Of a stretch of DNA of 64,000 nucleotides, positions 53,786 through 63,123 are shown one piece after another. A program made the position numbers and the translations under genes. Origin of the DNA: JAUXJB01 sp965226855 (GTDB lineage Bacteria; Myxococcota_A; UBA9160; SZUA-336); contig CBDDEE010000027.1 of the NCBI GenBank assembly GCA_965226855.1, positions 124,001 to 188,000 on the forward strand, written 5' to 3'. The notes beneath the pieces were generated by a model, which was not told the origin of the DNA, searched no databases, and saw nothing but the letters and a program-made list of their open reading frames with translations. Position 1 is the first letter of the stretch; each line of letters opens with the position of its first letter.

Positions 53786-55147
53786 CTAGCGCTCCCGGTC
53801 CGCTCTGCGCCGCGCCCGAAAACGTACGCGGAGCGGTGCCGAGCGCAGGCCAAATCGTTTTCTGAGGAACGACTCGATATATCGGCGGTAATTGACTGGA
53901 ATCAAATCAGGATTGTTCACGAATACGAGGAATGTCAAAGGTCTACTAGAGGTTTGGGTCGCGTAGTAGAAGCGGGCTTGCCGCCGTCCCTTGAGCGGTG
54001 GGGCATAGCGCTTGACAGCATCCTCGAGGGCGCGATTCACCTCGGCCGTGGGGATGTCGAGGCGAAGCTCGGCCAGGAGCTCGAGCGCGCGCGGAATGAG
54101 CTGACCGACACGAAGTCCGGTCGTGGCACTCGTGCGCAGCACGACGGGATCCGGGACAAAGCCGAGCTTCCGCTCGAGCTGACCTGCGAGGGGCGCTTCC
54201 CTTTCGGTCCCAGCGACGAGGTCCCACTTGTTCAGGACCAGGACAAGGCCCCGGCCGCGATCCAGGGTCAGGCGCGCGATCTTCGCGTCCTGATCGGTGA
54301 TCCCGACAGCGGCGTCAAGCACGAGCAGCACTAGGTCCGCCCGCTCGATCGAGCGCAGCGACATGAGCGCGCTGCCCCGCTCCAGATGCTGACGCCGCTT
54401 TCCGAGCCTGCGGATCCCGGCCGTGTCGACGAGCGCGATCCTCTGGCCGTCCAGCTCCAGGGTGGAGTCTGTGGCGTCCCGGGTTGTTCCGGGCTCCGCG
54501 GCCACGATGTTGCGCTCCGTGCCGAGTAACCGGTTCAGGAGCGACGACTTCCCCACGTTGGGCCGTCCGATGATCGCGATCCTCGGGCTCGAATCGCGCG
54601 GGGCTGGACGCAGCTCGATGGGCGGCAGCCGCTCTGCAATGGCGAGCTCGAGATCGGCCATTCCACGCCGGTGCTCGGCGGAGACGGGGAGCACCTCGGG
54701 GAAGCCGAGCGCATGGAACTCCGCGCTGGTCAGATCCTGGGGCGGCCCGTCCGCCTTGTTCGCCGCAACAATGACCTGGGACTTCGCGCGGCGCAGGAGC
54801 GACGCGATCTCGCTGTCCTGTGGGAGCGGACCGTCGCGCGCATCGACGACGAACAGGATCACCGTCGCGCTCTCCAGGATCTCGCCCACCTGGGCACGGA
54901 TGGCCGCGGGAATGCCGGCCTCCGCCTCCGGATCCAGACCTCCCGTATCCACGAGCAGCACCTCGCGTCTTTCGATCCAGGCAGTCGCGGCCACGCGATC
55001 GCGAGTGACGCCGGGCGCGTCCTCGACGAGTGAGCGGCCCTGTCTCACCAGCCTGTTGAACAGCGTCGACTTGCCGACGTTGGCGCGTCCGATGACGGCG
55101 ACCAGCGGCAGCGCGTCGGTCGGCTTTGACATGCTCGAGGCGCTCAC
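53786..55147 (-). CDS. der: Ribosome-assembly GTPase Der (EngA)
   Basis: 453 residues with two GTPase domains in tandem and a C-terminal KH-like domain. First G1 VAVIGRANVGKSTLFNRL (Ala where Pro is usual), G3 DTGGLD, G4 ANKADG. Second G1 IIGRPNVGKSSLLNRL, G3 DTAGIRR, G4 LNKWDL. The end RPLTFLVFVNNPDLIPVNYR followed by YIESFLRKRFG is the family signature. It acts in 50S subunit assembly. The TPR gene follows 39 bp downstream. Confidence 0.97.
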   Translation of the reverse strand: MSASSMSKPTDALPLVAVIGRANVGKSTLFNRLVRQGRSLVEDAPGVTRDRVAATAWIERREVLLVDTGGLDPEAEAGIPAAIRAQVGEILESATVILFVVDARDGPLPQDSEIASLLRRAKSQVIVAANKADGPPQDLTSAEFHALGFPEVLPVSAEHRRGMADLELAIAERLPPIELRPAPRDSSPRIAIIGRPNVGKSSLLNRLLGTERNIVAAEPGTTRDATDSTLELDGQRIALVDTAGIRRLGKRRQHLERGSALMSLRSIERADLVLLVLDAAVGITDQDAKIARLTLDRGRGLVLVLNKWDLVAGTEREAPLAGQLERKLGFVPDPVVLRTSATTGLRVGQLIPRALELLAELRLDIPTAEVNRALEDAVKRYAPPLKGRRQARFYYATQTSSRPLTFLVFVNNPDLIPVNYRRYIESFLRKRFGLRSAPLRVRFRARRRADRER

Positions 55148-55177
55148 GGCATCCTCACGCTCGCTCAGGGGGACTGG

Positions 55178-55672
55178 ATGTCAAGTTTGCTACTCCGCGC
55201 CACGCTCGTCTTCGCTCTGGTCGGCCTGCTGCTGGCGGCCCAGACCCGTTCTGCCCGCGCCGACCCCTCGCAGCTCTGTCGCGCATTCAGCTCGATCACG
55301 CTGGCACCCACCGACATCCTACTGTCGCCGTATATCTCTGGTCGAGACGCGTACCACGCCCTGTCGCAGACGGGGGAGCCGTACAAGGTCTGGGTGTCGT
55401 TCCTGCCTAGCTACCCCGTCTTCATCGTCATCCAGGTGGGAGGAGCGGTGCTGCGGATCGTCTCGGGCGCCTTCGAGATCATGCCGGGTCTGGTCAGCCT
55501 CGTTACTGGGCAGGCCGGCGAGCCGCTCTTCGCCCAGCAGGACCAGGCTCCGCAGATCTATCGCAGCGAGGTCGGCCCCTGCCCCGTCCGCATCGGCACC
55601 AGCTACTGGAGCATTCTGTCCGGCTCCGAGCCGCGCTCACCCGCCGCCGAGCTCTCGCAGCCCATGGAGTAA
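55178..55672 (+). CDS. Exported protein resembling TIGR04073
   Basis: 164 residues. A signal peptide ends ARA; the mature part has LCRAFSSITLAPTDILLSPY, IVIQVGGAVLRIVSGAFEIM and PGLVSLVTGQAGEPLFAQQD. The layout (an LCR start, a membrane-patch segment, then a G-G-A-x-R--S-G-FE box) resembles the exosortase-system-associated TIGR04073 proteins. That link is tentative. It is divergent from der, and its 3' end overlaps the convergent miaA. Confidence 0.5.
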   Translation: MSSLLLRATLVFALVGLLLAAQTRSARADPSQLCRAFSSITLAPTDILLSPYISGRDAYHALSQTGEPYKVWVSFLPSYPVFIVIQVGGAVLRIVSGAFEIMPGLVSLVTGQAGEPLFAQQDQAPQIYRSEVGPCPVRIGTSYWSILSGSEPRSPAAELSQPME

Positions 55673-56563
55673 GGCCGCTTCCGGAGCCTGGCCGCTCAGC
55701 CAGTGGAGCTCCGGCTCCGCCCGAAACCAGGTGCGCTGGCGTTTGGCGTAGCGCCGCGTTGCCAGCACGATCGCTTCCCGCGTCTCCGACTCGGTGCTGT
55801 GCCCTTCGAGCAGCCGAGCGACCTCGCGGTAGCCGATCGATCGAAGCGGGCGAAACTTTGTGGTGTAGCCAGCCGCGTGCAGCGAGCGAACCTCTTCGAC
55901 CAGACCATCCGCGAACATGCGCTCCACGCGCGCCCGCAGCCTGTGCCACAGAGCCTTCCGCTCCAGGTCGATGCCCAGCCAGCGGACGTCGAAGGGACGA
56001 TCGGAAAAGCCGTGGCCCGCGTGGACCTCGGAGGCCGGGCGGCCGCTGAGGCGGGAGATCTCGAGTGCGCGCACCAGACGCACCCGATCCCCGGCCGGGA
56101 TCCGCGCAGCACTCACTGGATCGCTCTGATGCAGCTCCTGCTGGAGGGATCCCGTATCGCGAGCTTCGAGCTCGGCGCGCAGGTTGGGGTCGGCCTCCGC
56201 GTTCGAGATCAGGCCGCCTTCGAATGCACGGGCGTACAGGCCGCTGCCCCCGCACAGGATCACGCGCCGACCGCGCGCATGAATCTCGAGAGCGGCGTTG
56301 CGCGCATGCTCCGCGAAGCGGCCGGCAGACATCTCCGCGTCGGGGGACACGATGTCGATCGCGTGATGGGGAACCTCGGCCCGCAGCTCTCGAGACGGCT
56401 TGGCCGTGCCGATGTCCATGCCGCGATAGACCTGCAGCGAGTCGCAGCTGATGATTTCCGCGTCGGTACGTCGCGCCAGCTCGCAGGCGAGCTCGGTTTT
56501 GCCCGTTCCCGTGGGCCCGACGATTGCCAGCACCTGGGGCCGAGTGGGTGGCGGCGGGCTCAC
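55637..56563 (-). CDS. miaA: tRNA dimethylallyltransferase
   Basis: 308 residues from GTG 56563 (SPPPPTRPQVLAIVGPTGTG). It adds the isopentenyl group to A37 of UNN-reading tRNAs. Motifs: P-loop GPTGTGKTELACELARR, DSLQVYRGMDIGTAKPSR, VPHHAIDIVSPDAEMSAGRF, GGSGLYARAFEGGL and the C-terminal RRYAKRQRTWFRAE. The start is 3 bp after the mutL stop, giving the common mutL-miaA operon. Confidence 0.96.
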   Translation of the reverse strand: MSPPPPTRPQVLAIVGPTGTGKTELACELARRTDAEIISCDSLQVYRGMDIGTAKPSRELRAEVPHHAIDIVSPDAEMSAGRFAEHARNAALEIHARGRRVILCGGSGLYARAFEGGLISNAEADPNLRAELEARDTGSLQQELHQSDPVSAARIPAGDRVRLVRALEISRLSGRPASEVHAGHGFSDRPFDVRWLGIDLERKALWHRLRARVERMFADGLVEEVRSLHAAGYTTKFRPLRSIGYREVARLLEGHSTESETREAIVLATRRYAKRQRTWFRAEPELHWLSGQAPEAALLHGLRELGGG

Positions 56564-56565
56564 GA

Positions 56566-58302
56566 CTAGCGGCGAAGAAAGCGGCGCCCGAGCTCGGCGC
56601 CGTCGAGCGTGCTCAGGATCGGGCGCCCGTGCGGGCAGTTCGGGAACCAAACGGTGTCGTCCAGAGCCTGGAGCAGGGAGCGGACCTCCGGCGCCTGGAG
56701 CCTGTCGCCCTTGCGTGTCGCGGCGTGGCAGGCGGCGGTCGCAAGGATGCCGTGCAGCGCCCCCTCCAGCCCGTCGCGCGCGTCCTGGGCGTCGGGATCG
56801 CGCAGCCCGCGCGCGGTCTCCTCCAGCAGCGCCGGCCAGTCGATCCGCGCGCCCGGCGCCAGCACGGCGGGCACCGAGCGGACGCCCACCCGCATGCCAC
56901 CAGAGAGCGTACCCTCGCCGCCTTCGACCTCGAAGCCCGAGCGACCGAGACTCGCCCGGCTCGAGAGCAGCGCTTCCGCGTCGCTGCGCGGGAGCTCGAG
57001 CCAGATCGGCGTCAGGAGGTTCTGGCGCTCGAGCTTGCCGTCGAAGAGCGTCTGGCGCATGCGCTCGAACAGCACGCGTTCGTGGGCTGCGTGCTGATCC
57101 AAGAGGACGAGCTGGTCGGTTCCTTCAAGCACCAGGAAGGTGCCGAGGACCTGCCCCACGTAGCGCAGCGCTGCGAAGGAGAACGGGGCGCCCAGCGCGG
57201 CCGGCGGGGGTCTCAGCGGGAGCCCGGGAGCCCACGCGTAGTCCACCGCTTGCTCTTCTCCAACCCTCAATGCCTCCTGGGGGAACGTTGGGGGAGAGTG
57301 GGCGGCACTTCGTGCACGCACGCCCAACGCGCCGATCAGGCTGCGGCGGACGAGCGCGCTGATTGCGCGCGGGTCGCGGAAGCGCACCTCGGACTTCGCC
57401 GGGTGGACGTTCACGTCGACCTCCCCGAGATCCGCCTCGACGAACATCACCACGACGGGGTGCCGGCCCGGCGGGAGTGCGTCGCGGTAGGCCTGTCGCA
57501 CGGCCTGCAGCAGGAGCCGATCGCGCACAGGCCGCGTGTTCACGAACAGGTGAACGTCGCTCGCCGTCCCCCGCGAGACGTCGGTGGGGGTTGCGAAACC
57601 GAATACCCGCGCCGTGGGCGAGCGACCCTCGACCTGGACCAAGCGGCCGCCGATGCTGTGCGGCAGGACGACCAGGGCCCGCTCCCGCGGGTCCGCCGTC
57701 GCGGGAAAGAAGAGGGTCCGCCGTCCGTCCCGCTCGAGCTCGAAGCGCACGTCCGGCCGCGCCAGCGCGATGCGCTCGATCCAGCGCACCACGTGGGAGG
57801 ACTCGGTCAGCGCGGTCTTCAGGAACTTGCGTCGCGCCGGGATCTTGCCGAAAAGCTCCCCCACTTCGACGTGGGTTCCGACCGGACAGGCGAGCTCTCC
57901 CACGCGCTCGATGCCCGCGCCCGTGCCGACGAGCTCCACGCCAAGCGCCGCATCGGACCGCCGCGTTCGCATGCGCAGCGAGGCAACGGCCGCGATGCTC
58001 GGAAGGGCCTCACCGCGAAAGCCGAGCGTGGCGATGCGAGAGAGATCCTCCGCGTGCCTGATCTTGCTCGTGGCGTGGCGCCGGAAGGCCAGCTCCGCAT
58101 CGGAGCGGCCCATCCCACGGCCGTCGTCGTCGACGGCTATCAGGCGCATCCCCCCCTCCGCGATCGCGATGCGGACGCGCGTGGCCTCGGCGTCGAGGGC
58201 GTTTTCTACCAGCTCCTTGACGACCGAGGCCGGACGCTCGACGACCTCTCCCGCTGCGATCTGATTGACGAGTTCGTCGGGTAGAACGCGGATCTCCGAC
58301 AC
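56566..58302 (-). CDS. mutL: DNA mismatch repair protein MutL, endonuclease type
   Basis: 578 residues. The GHKL ATPase part has VVKELVENALDAEATRV, VDDDGRGM and TLGFRGEALPSIAAVASL. The C-terminal dimerisation part has DQHAAHERVLFE, fitting the DQHA-x2-E-x4-E nicking motif, with supporting ACHAATRKGD and NCPHGRPIL. MutL of this kind nicks the strand itself, as expected where MutH is absent. It begins the mutL-miaA operon. Confidence 0.96.
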   Translation of the reverse strand: MSEIRVLPDELVNQIAAGEVVERPASVVKELVENALDAEATRVRIAIAEGGMRLIAVDDDGRGMGRSDAELAFRRHATSKIRHAEDLSRIATLGFRGEALPSIAAVASLRMRTRRSDAALGVELVGTGAGIERVGELACPVGTHVEVGELFGKIPARRKFLKTALTESSHVVRWIERIALARPDVRFELERDGRRTLFFPATADPRERALVVLPHSIGGRLVQVEGRSPTARVFGFATPTDVSRGTASDVHLFVNTRPVRDRLLLQAVRQAYRDALPPGRHPVVVMFVEADLGEVDVNVHPAKSEVRFRDPRAISALVRRSLIGALGVRARSAAHSPPTFPQEALRVGEEQAVDYAWAPGLPLRPPPAALGAPFSFAALRYVGQVLGTFLVLEGTDQLVLLDQHAAHERVLFERMRQTLFDGKLERQNLLTPIWLELPRSDAEALLSSRASLGRSGFEVEGGEGTLSGGMRVGVRSVPAVLAPGARIDWPALLEETARGLRDPDAQDARDGLEGALHGILATAACHAATRKGDRLQAPEVRSLLQALDDTVWFPNCPHGRPILSTLDGAELGRRFLRR

Positions 58303-58443
58303 CTTTTCCCCCCTGTCAGGCCTCCGGACGCGGTACGATTGTGTTGCCAGAAGGTACCATGCACTGGGGGCATCCCATCCCGGGCTGCTCGAAAGGACGA
58401 CCGGTGATCCTGGTCAACTTCTTGGGGAATGGGGGGAGCAGCA

Positions 58444-59478
58444 ATGTCGAGCTTACCGAGCGCGTCAGAAGGCGTTGCGGGGGCGTCGGAGCACGCTTCG
58501 GGAGATGGAGGTAAGCTCCGCCGGAGCGAGCGGCTCGTCGGGACCAGCCGCTCGGTGCAGCGCGCTCAGGAGCAGATAGCCGTCGCCGGGCGCGGACGCT
58601 TTCCGGTCTTCATGACCGGCGAAGAGGGTCTGGACAAGGAGCTCGTGGCACGCCTGATTCACGCCGCCAGCGAGTGGGCTTCGGGAGGCTTCTTCGCACT
58701 CGACGCCTCCCTCGTTCCGGAGGCGCTCCTCGGTCGGGAACTCTTCGGCAGCGAGGATGGCGCGATCTCCTCCCTGCCCTCGGAATCGACGGGGGCTTTT
58801 GGTCGGATCGGAGCGGGCACGGTGCTGCTCGAGCACCTGGAAGCCGTTCCCAAGGAGCTACAGCAGCTGCTCAGCACAGCCATCGAGGAGGGCCGCTTCC
58901 GACGCCTGGGTGGGGGGGAGCCGCAGCCGCTCGAGTGTCGGCTGATCGGCTCCAGCACGGAGTCGCTCACCGCGCTGACTGCGGATGGACGCATAGTGCC
59001 CGAGCTGGGCAGGCGCCTGGTGCTCAGCATCGAGCTCGAGCCGTTGCGCGAGCGGCGTGAGGACATCCTGCCGCTCGCGGCGCACGCGCTGGCGGAGGCA
59101 CGAGAGGAGATCGAGGCTGAGCTAGGACGTCAGTGCCCGGTGCGAGGGTTTACGCGTGAGGCGCTGGAGCGGTTGCGCGATCACGACTGGCCCGCCAACG
59201 AACGGGAGCTTGGCGAGCAGATCCGTTCTGCGCTGCGGCTGGCCCGCGGGGAAGAGGTGGGGGGCGAGGATCTCTTGCTCGGGACGGAGGCGTCGACGGA
59301 GGAGATCGCGTCGTTCCGGGATGCCAAGCGCGCGTTCGAGCGTGCCTACGTGACGCGAATTCTGCGGCTCTGCAAGGGGAACATCAGTCGGGCGGCGCGC
59401 ATCGCCAAGAAGGACCGCAAGGATTTCTACGACGTGATGCGGCGGAATTCAATTAACCCGCAGGAGTTTCGGAACTAG
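58444..59478 (+). CDS. Degenerate sigma-54-type enhancer-binding protein
   Basis: 344 residues from ATG 58444 (GGGGGGAG in front). An AAA+ domain in the NtrC pattern is followed by a Fis-like HTH (FERAYVTRILRLCKGNISRA, KDFYDVMRR). Key positions are altered: Walker A reads GEEGLDKE instead of GE-GTGKE, the GAFTGA loop that touches sigma-54 is missing (STGAFGRIGAG), and Walker B reads TVLLEHLE instead of LFLDEI. It probably binds DNA without activating sigma-54 by ATP hydrolysis. Its stop TAG lies inside the IS481 target duplication. Confidence 0.75.
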   Translation: MSSLPSASEGVAGASEHASGDGGKLRRSERLVGTSRSVQRAQEQIAVAGRGRFPVFMTGEEGLDKELVARLIHAASEWASGGFFALDASLVPEALLGRELFGSEDGAISSLPSESTGAFGRIGAGTVLLEHLEAVPKELQQLLSTAIEEGRFRRLGGGEPQPLECRLIGSSTESLTALTADGRIVPELGRRLVLSIELEPLRERREDILPLAAHALAEAREEIEAELGRQCPVRGFTREALERLRDHDWPANERELGEQIRSALRLARGEEVGGEDLLLGTEASTEEIASFRDAKRAFERAYVTRILRLCKGNISRAARIAKKDRKDFYDVMRRNSINPQEFRN

Positions 59479-59479
59479 G

Positions 59480-60514
59480 TGTGGTTCCTAAGCACGTTGT
59501 TCACGGGCTTCTCTGAGCCGGCTGATCGGGGGGTTCATTCCGAGGGCTCTGTGGGGTCTCTTGTGATTGTAGTGCTTGAGCCAAGGCCGGAGTGCAGAGG
59601 TTCTGAGAGCTGAGGTCCTATAGGGACGTTTGTACGCCCACCTCTGGGTCAGGGTCTGGATGAAGCGCTCGGCCTTGCCGTTGGTCTTGGGTGTGTAGGG
59701 CTTGGTGAAGATTTGATTGATCTCGCGCTCGTAACAGAGAGCCGCGAAGCGCTTGGACCTGTAACAGGGCGCGTTGTCGGTCATGACCTGCTGGACCCCG
59801 ATGCCGCGTGCCCGGTACCAGGCCAGGGCCCGACGCAGGAAGGCCGTAGCGGTCTTGGCCCGTTCGTCGGAAAGCACTTCGGCGTAAGCCAGCCGCGTAT
59901 GGTCATCGATGCAGACGTGGGCGAACTCCCAGCCGATGCCGTATACCCGCTTGGAGCGATCGCCGTGGATGCGATGCCCAACCCCGCGGATCCGAGCCAG
60001 TTTCTTGGTGTCCAGGTGGAGGAGCTCGCCGGGGGACGCTCGCTCGTAGCGCCGCACCGGCTCCTCGGGTTCCAGGCGCGAGAGCCTGTGCAGTCCCAGA
60101 CGTCGGAGGATCAGAGAGACGGTCGAGAGCGGGATGGAGGTCCGGGAGGCGATCTCGGAGGCCGTCCAGCGGCGACGACGTAGCCGCTCGACACGTCGGA
60201 CGACGCGGGCGGGCGTGCGCCGCGGGATCCTCCGGGGCCTCGAGCGCCGGTCCGCCAGGCCCGATCGGCCTTCGTCGCGATACCGGGCCAGCCACTTGTA
60301 GGCCGTCCGTAAACTGACACCTGCCGCCTCTGCAGCTTCCGAGACCGTCCAATGCTGTTCGCGGACGCGCTGCACGAGCAGCCAACGACCGGAGGGCGTC
60401 GTCCTCGCGTTAGGATGGAGCTTCATTCAGGTGCTTTCCTCTGAGGCTGGGGGTTGGTGGTACAAACCCTTTTCTCAGAGGAGCCCTGGATGAACAACCT
60501 CCTTGGGAATCACA
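59480..60514 (-). mobile_element. IS481-family insertion sequence, copy 3
   Basis: 1035 bp, same element as at 7705 but inverted. Target duplication ACTAGG at 59474-59479 and 60515-60520. The left duplication contains the stop codon of the upstream regulator, so that gene keeps its normal end. Confidence 0.9.
59488..60426 (-). CDS. IS481-family transposase
   Basis: 312 residues, about eight differences from the copy at 7793 (for example DEGRSGLADRR for DEGRPGLADRR, and GVQQVMTDN for GVQRVMTDN). The HTH pair and the DDE residues (DDHTRLAYAEV, MTDNAPCYRS, NGKAERFIQTL) are intact. Two intact copies that close together suggest the element is currently mobile in this genome. Confidence 0.92.
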   Translation of the reverse strand: MKLHPNARTTPSGRWLLVQRVREQHWTVSEAAEAAGVSLRTAYKWLARYRDEGRSGLADRRSRPRRIPRRTPARVVRRVERLRRRRWTASEIASRTSIPLSTVSLILRRLGLHRLSRLEPEEPVRRYERASPGELLHLDTKKLARIRGVGHRIHGDRSKRVYGIGWEFAHVCIDDHTRLAYAEVLSDERAKTATAFLRRALAWYRARGIGVQQVMTDNAPCYRSKRFAALCYEREINQIFTKPYTPKTNGKAERFIQTLTQRWAYKRPYRTSALRTSALRPWLKHYNHKRPHRALGMNPPISRLREAREQRA

Positions 60515-60599
60515 ACTAGGGACGTCAATCCGACCTCCGGCCCTCTAGCCGTTCGTGGGCCGCTAGCGCGGTCGTTCCAGGAGCTGGGCCGCTCCGCGT

Positions 60600-61847
60600 C
60601 TAGGTTTGTTTCATGTGCTTGAGGAGGCGGAGGGTGGCTCGTTTGCCCGTTTCGACGCCTGGTTGGTCGAAGGGGTTTACGCCGTAGAGAGCTCCCGCGA
60701 GGGCGGTTTGGTATTGCTGCATGAGCAGCAATTCGCCGACGATCTCTGGGGTGATGCGCGGGAGGTGGAGCTCGACCAGGGGGCGACCGGCTTCGAGGAG
60801 GGCCTCGCGGGTGCCTTCGGCTTCGGCCCTCATGATTTCGCCGAGATCGCGGCCGTATATCACGGGGGATTCGGTGCGGCGGGCGATGCGGCGGCGGACG
60901 CGGAGCTTGTCTACCAGAACCAGGGTGTAAAGCTTGTCGTCGGGGCCGGCGACGTAGAGCTGGATTTGCGAGTGCTGATCGGTGGCGCCGCGGGCGATGA
61001 CGGGGGTGGCGCCCTTCCCTGCCTTGCCGAGGCTCTCGGCCCAGATCTGGCGGAACCAAGCGCCAAGTGGGAGAAGGGCGTCCGCGTAGATCATCTCCAC
61101 GTGGATCGCGCGGCCGCGACGCTCGTGCAGGAAGTGGGTGGCTGCGAGTCGACCCGCGGGGCCCGCGAGCGGGTCGCGGCGGCAGCGCGCCTCCATCGCG
61201 CGCGCCCCTGTCAGTACCCGACTTACGTTCACACCGCACAGTGTCGGTACGAGAAGCCCGCTCGCCGTGAACACGGAGAAGCGCCCTGCGACGTGCTCGG
61301 GAAAGGTGAGGACGTGGGAGATGCCCTCCTTGCGCGCGTACTCCGCCAGCTCGCTCCTTGCTTCGGTGGTGACGATGAAGTGGTCGAGCCTTGCCCGCTT
61401 TCCCCACGCGCTGCGCAGGGCCGCGAGCTGCGCGAGCGTTTCGAGGGTCTTGCCCGACTTGCTGACCACGTGAACGAGCGTGTGGCGCGGGTCGAGGCGC
61501 TCGAGAAGGGCGCCGAACTGCTCCGGATCGACGTTGTCGGGGAAATGGCTGCGCAGGACGCCGCGCCTTGCGTTCGATCCTGGCGGCAGGAGAGCGGCGC
61601 ACAGGGCCTGGGCGCCGAGCGAGCTGCCGCCGATCCCGAGCTGTACTACGTCGGTCACCCTCGCCGGCCGCGCCCTGCAGTAGCGTCGTATCTGCCGTAG
61701 AAGTCGCCCGTCGTGAGGCAGGCGCAGGAACTCACCGTCGGCGGAGTCGTACAGGGCCCTGCGCGCGGAGCGCAGCGTTGGTGCGTGGGTCTGGAGCTCC
61801 GCTCGCTTGATGCCAGCGCGGCGTAGGTCCACCCGCAACTCCCCCAT
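60600..61847 (-). CDS. pgi: Glucose-6-phosphate isomerase
   Basis: 415 residues from ATG 61847 (MGELRVDLRRAGIKR); a longer upstream frame is unlikely because it covers the divergent nitrilase gene. Sugar-isomerase motifs: VTDVVQLGIGGSSLGAQAL, VHVVSKSGKTLETLAQL, and TDQHSQIQLYVAGPDDKLYT with LMQQYQTALAGALYGVNPFD. It is shorter than the E. coli enzyme and fits the compact bacterial type. It interconverts glucose-6-P and fructose-6-P. Confidence 0.93.
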   Translation of the reverse strand: MGELRVDLRRAGIKRAELQTHAPTLRSARRALYDSADGEFLRLPHDGRLLRQIRRYCRARPARVTDVVQLGIGGSSLGAQALCAALLPPGSNARRGVLRSHFPDNVDPEQFGALLERLDPRHTLVHVVSKSGKTLETLAQLAALRSAWGKRARLDHFIVTTEARSELAEYARKEGISHVLTFPEHVAGRFSVFTASGLLVPTLCGVNVSRVLTGARAMEARCRRDPLAGPAGRLAATHFLHERRGRAIHVEMIYADALLPLGAWFRQIWAESLGKAGKGATPVIARGATDQHSQIQLYVAGPDDKLYTLVLVDKLRVRRRIARRTESPVIYGRDLGEIMRAEAEGTREALLEAGRPLVELHLPRITPEIVGELLLMQQYQTALAGALYGVNPFDQPGVETGKRATLRLLKHMKQT

Positions 61848-61881
61848 CGAACCTCCACCTCGAGTGCTAAGCTCAGCGCGC

Positions 61882-62688
61882 ATGATAGCCGCCGTGATCC
61901 AGATCACATCGGGGAGCGATCCAGAGCGCAACCTCGAGACCGCCACCCACTGGATCGAACGCGCGGCCCAAGCCGGGGCCCAGCTCATCGCGCTGCCAGA
62001 GAACTTGCTTGTCATGCGCGAAGAGTTCGACACGGGGCCGAATCCCTTTGCCCAGGACCTGGCTGGTCCGCTGACGTGCCTGCTCCGCGACCTGGCGCGA
62101 CGCCTCGGAGTCGTGATTGCGGGCGGCACCTTCCCGGAGCGGACGGACGACGCCGCGCGTGTGTACAACACGTCGGTCCTGATCGACAGCGACGGCGAGA
62201 TCCGGGGCGTCTACCGCAAGATCCACCTGTTCGACGTAGAGCTCCCCGGCGCATCGCTACACGAGTCGCGCACGGTGGCACCCGGCAGTGAGCTTGTCGT
62301 GGCGGACACCTCGCTCGGCGCGATCGGCCTTTCGGTCTGCTACGACATGCGCTTCCCGGAGCTGTATCGCAAGCTGGCGGCGCGGGGCGCGCGCATCCTC
62401 CTCGTACCGTCCGCGTTCACAGTCCCGACCGGGCGCGATCACTGGGAGGTGTTGCTGCGGGCCCGGGCGATCGAGAACCAGTCCTTCGTGCTCGCCGCCG
62501 CGCAGTACGGGGAGCACAACACGACGCGGCGCTCTTACGGACGCTCACTCATCGTCGATCCCTGGGGCACCGTGCTCGCCACAGCGGCCGACGGCGAGGG
62601 AATGGCGCTGGCGGAGCTGGACTTCCAGCGTCTGGAGGACATCCGGGCCCGCCTACCGGCACTCAAGCACCGGCGCCTCGACATCTAA
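61882..62688 (+). CDS. Nitrilase-superfamily amidase (Nit1/deaminated-glutathione amidase type)
   Basis: 268 residues. The Glu-Lys-Cys triad is in place: LIALPENLLVM (Glu), GVYRKIHLFDVELP (Lys) and IGLSVCYDMRFPELYRKLA (Cys). YDMRFPELYR after the Cys is typical of the Nit1 branch, which hydrolyses deaminated glutathione as metabolite repair. Divergent from pgi with only 34 bp between the start codons. Confidence 0.9.
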   Translation: MIAAVIQITSGSDPERNLETATHWIERAAQAGAQLIALPENLLVMREEFDTGPNPFAQDLAGPLTCLLRDLARRLGVVIAGGTFPERTDDAARVYNTSVLIDSDGEIRGVYRKIHLFDVELPGASLHESRTVAPGSELVVADTSLGAIGLSVCYDMRFPELYRKLAARGARILLVPSAFTVPTGRDHWEVLLRARAIENQSFVLAAAQYGEHNTTRRSYGRSLIVDPWGTVLATAADGEGMALAELDFQRLEDIRARLPALKHRRLDI

Positions 62689-62720
62689 AGCGGAGGCGAT
62701 GCGCTGCCGATCGCCGACCT

Positions 62721-63014
62721 GTGAGGGAAGCTGAGCTGATCCTGCGTCGCGAAGGCCATCCAGAAGAGATCTTTCAGCTCCAGTCGGCTGAGACCCTGAT
62801 CGGCCGCGCCCCCACGAACGATCTGCGCTTCAAAGACGAGAGCATGAGCCGCGAGCACGCTGTGATCCTCTGGGAGAACGACATCTACACGATCGAGGAT
62901 CTCCAGAGCACCAACGGAATCCGAGTCAACGGCAAGAAGCAGCGCTCGGCCGAGCTCCAGGATGGCGACGAGGTCTGGATCGGGCAGACCCGCATCACCT
63001 TCGTCCTCAAGTAA
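62721..63014 (+). CDS. FHA-domain protein
   Basis: 97 residues from a GTG, consisting of one forkhead-associated domain: ETLIGRAPTNDLRFKDESMS (G-R and S), REHAVILWENDIYTIEDLQS (H) and TNGIRVNGKK (N). It binds phosphothreonine peptides. No effector domain is attached, so it is probably an adaptor in Ser/Thr-kinase signalling. It lies 32 bp after the nitrilase gene. Confidence 0.88.
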   Translation: MREAELILRREGHPEEIFQLQSAETLIGRAPTNDLRFKDESMSREHAVILWENDIYTIEDLQSTNGIRVNGKKQRSAELQDGDEVWIGQTRITFVLK

Positions 63015-63123
63015 CCCGAGCTGGGCAAAGATCTTCCCCTTTTCGGCGGCTCCCGCCTCCTTGCCCTCGTCGCGGCGCGTTCGGCGCTTGTGCGCAGGCA
63101 CGGGCCTTGCGTGTTCCGGAGTC

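Noticed and set aside
56524..58284. A 586-codon open frame on the plus strand opposite mutL
   Set aside because: It is antisense to a clear mutL with all motifs, has Arg/Gln/His-rich low-complexity composition, and has no ribosome site. High GC produces such frames.
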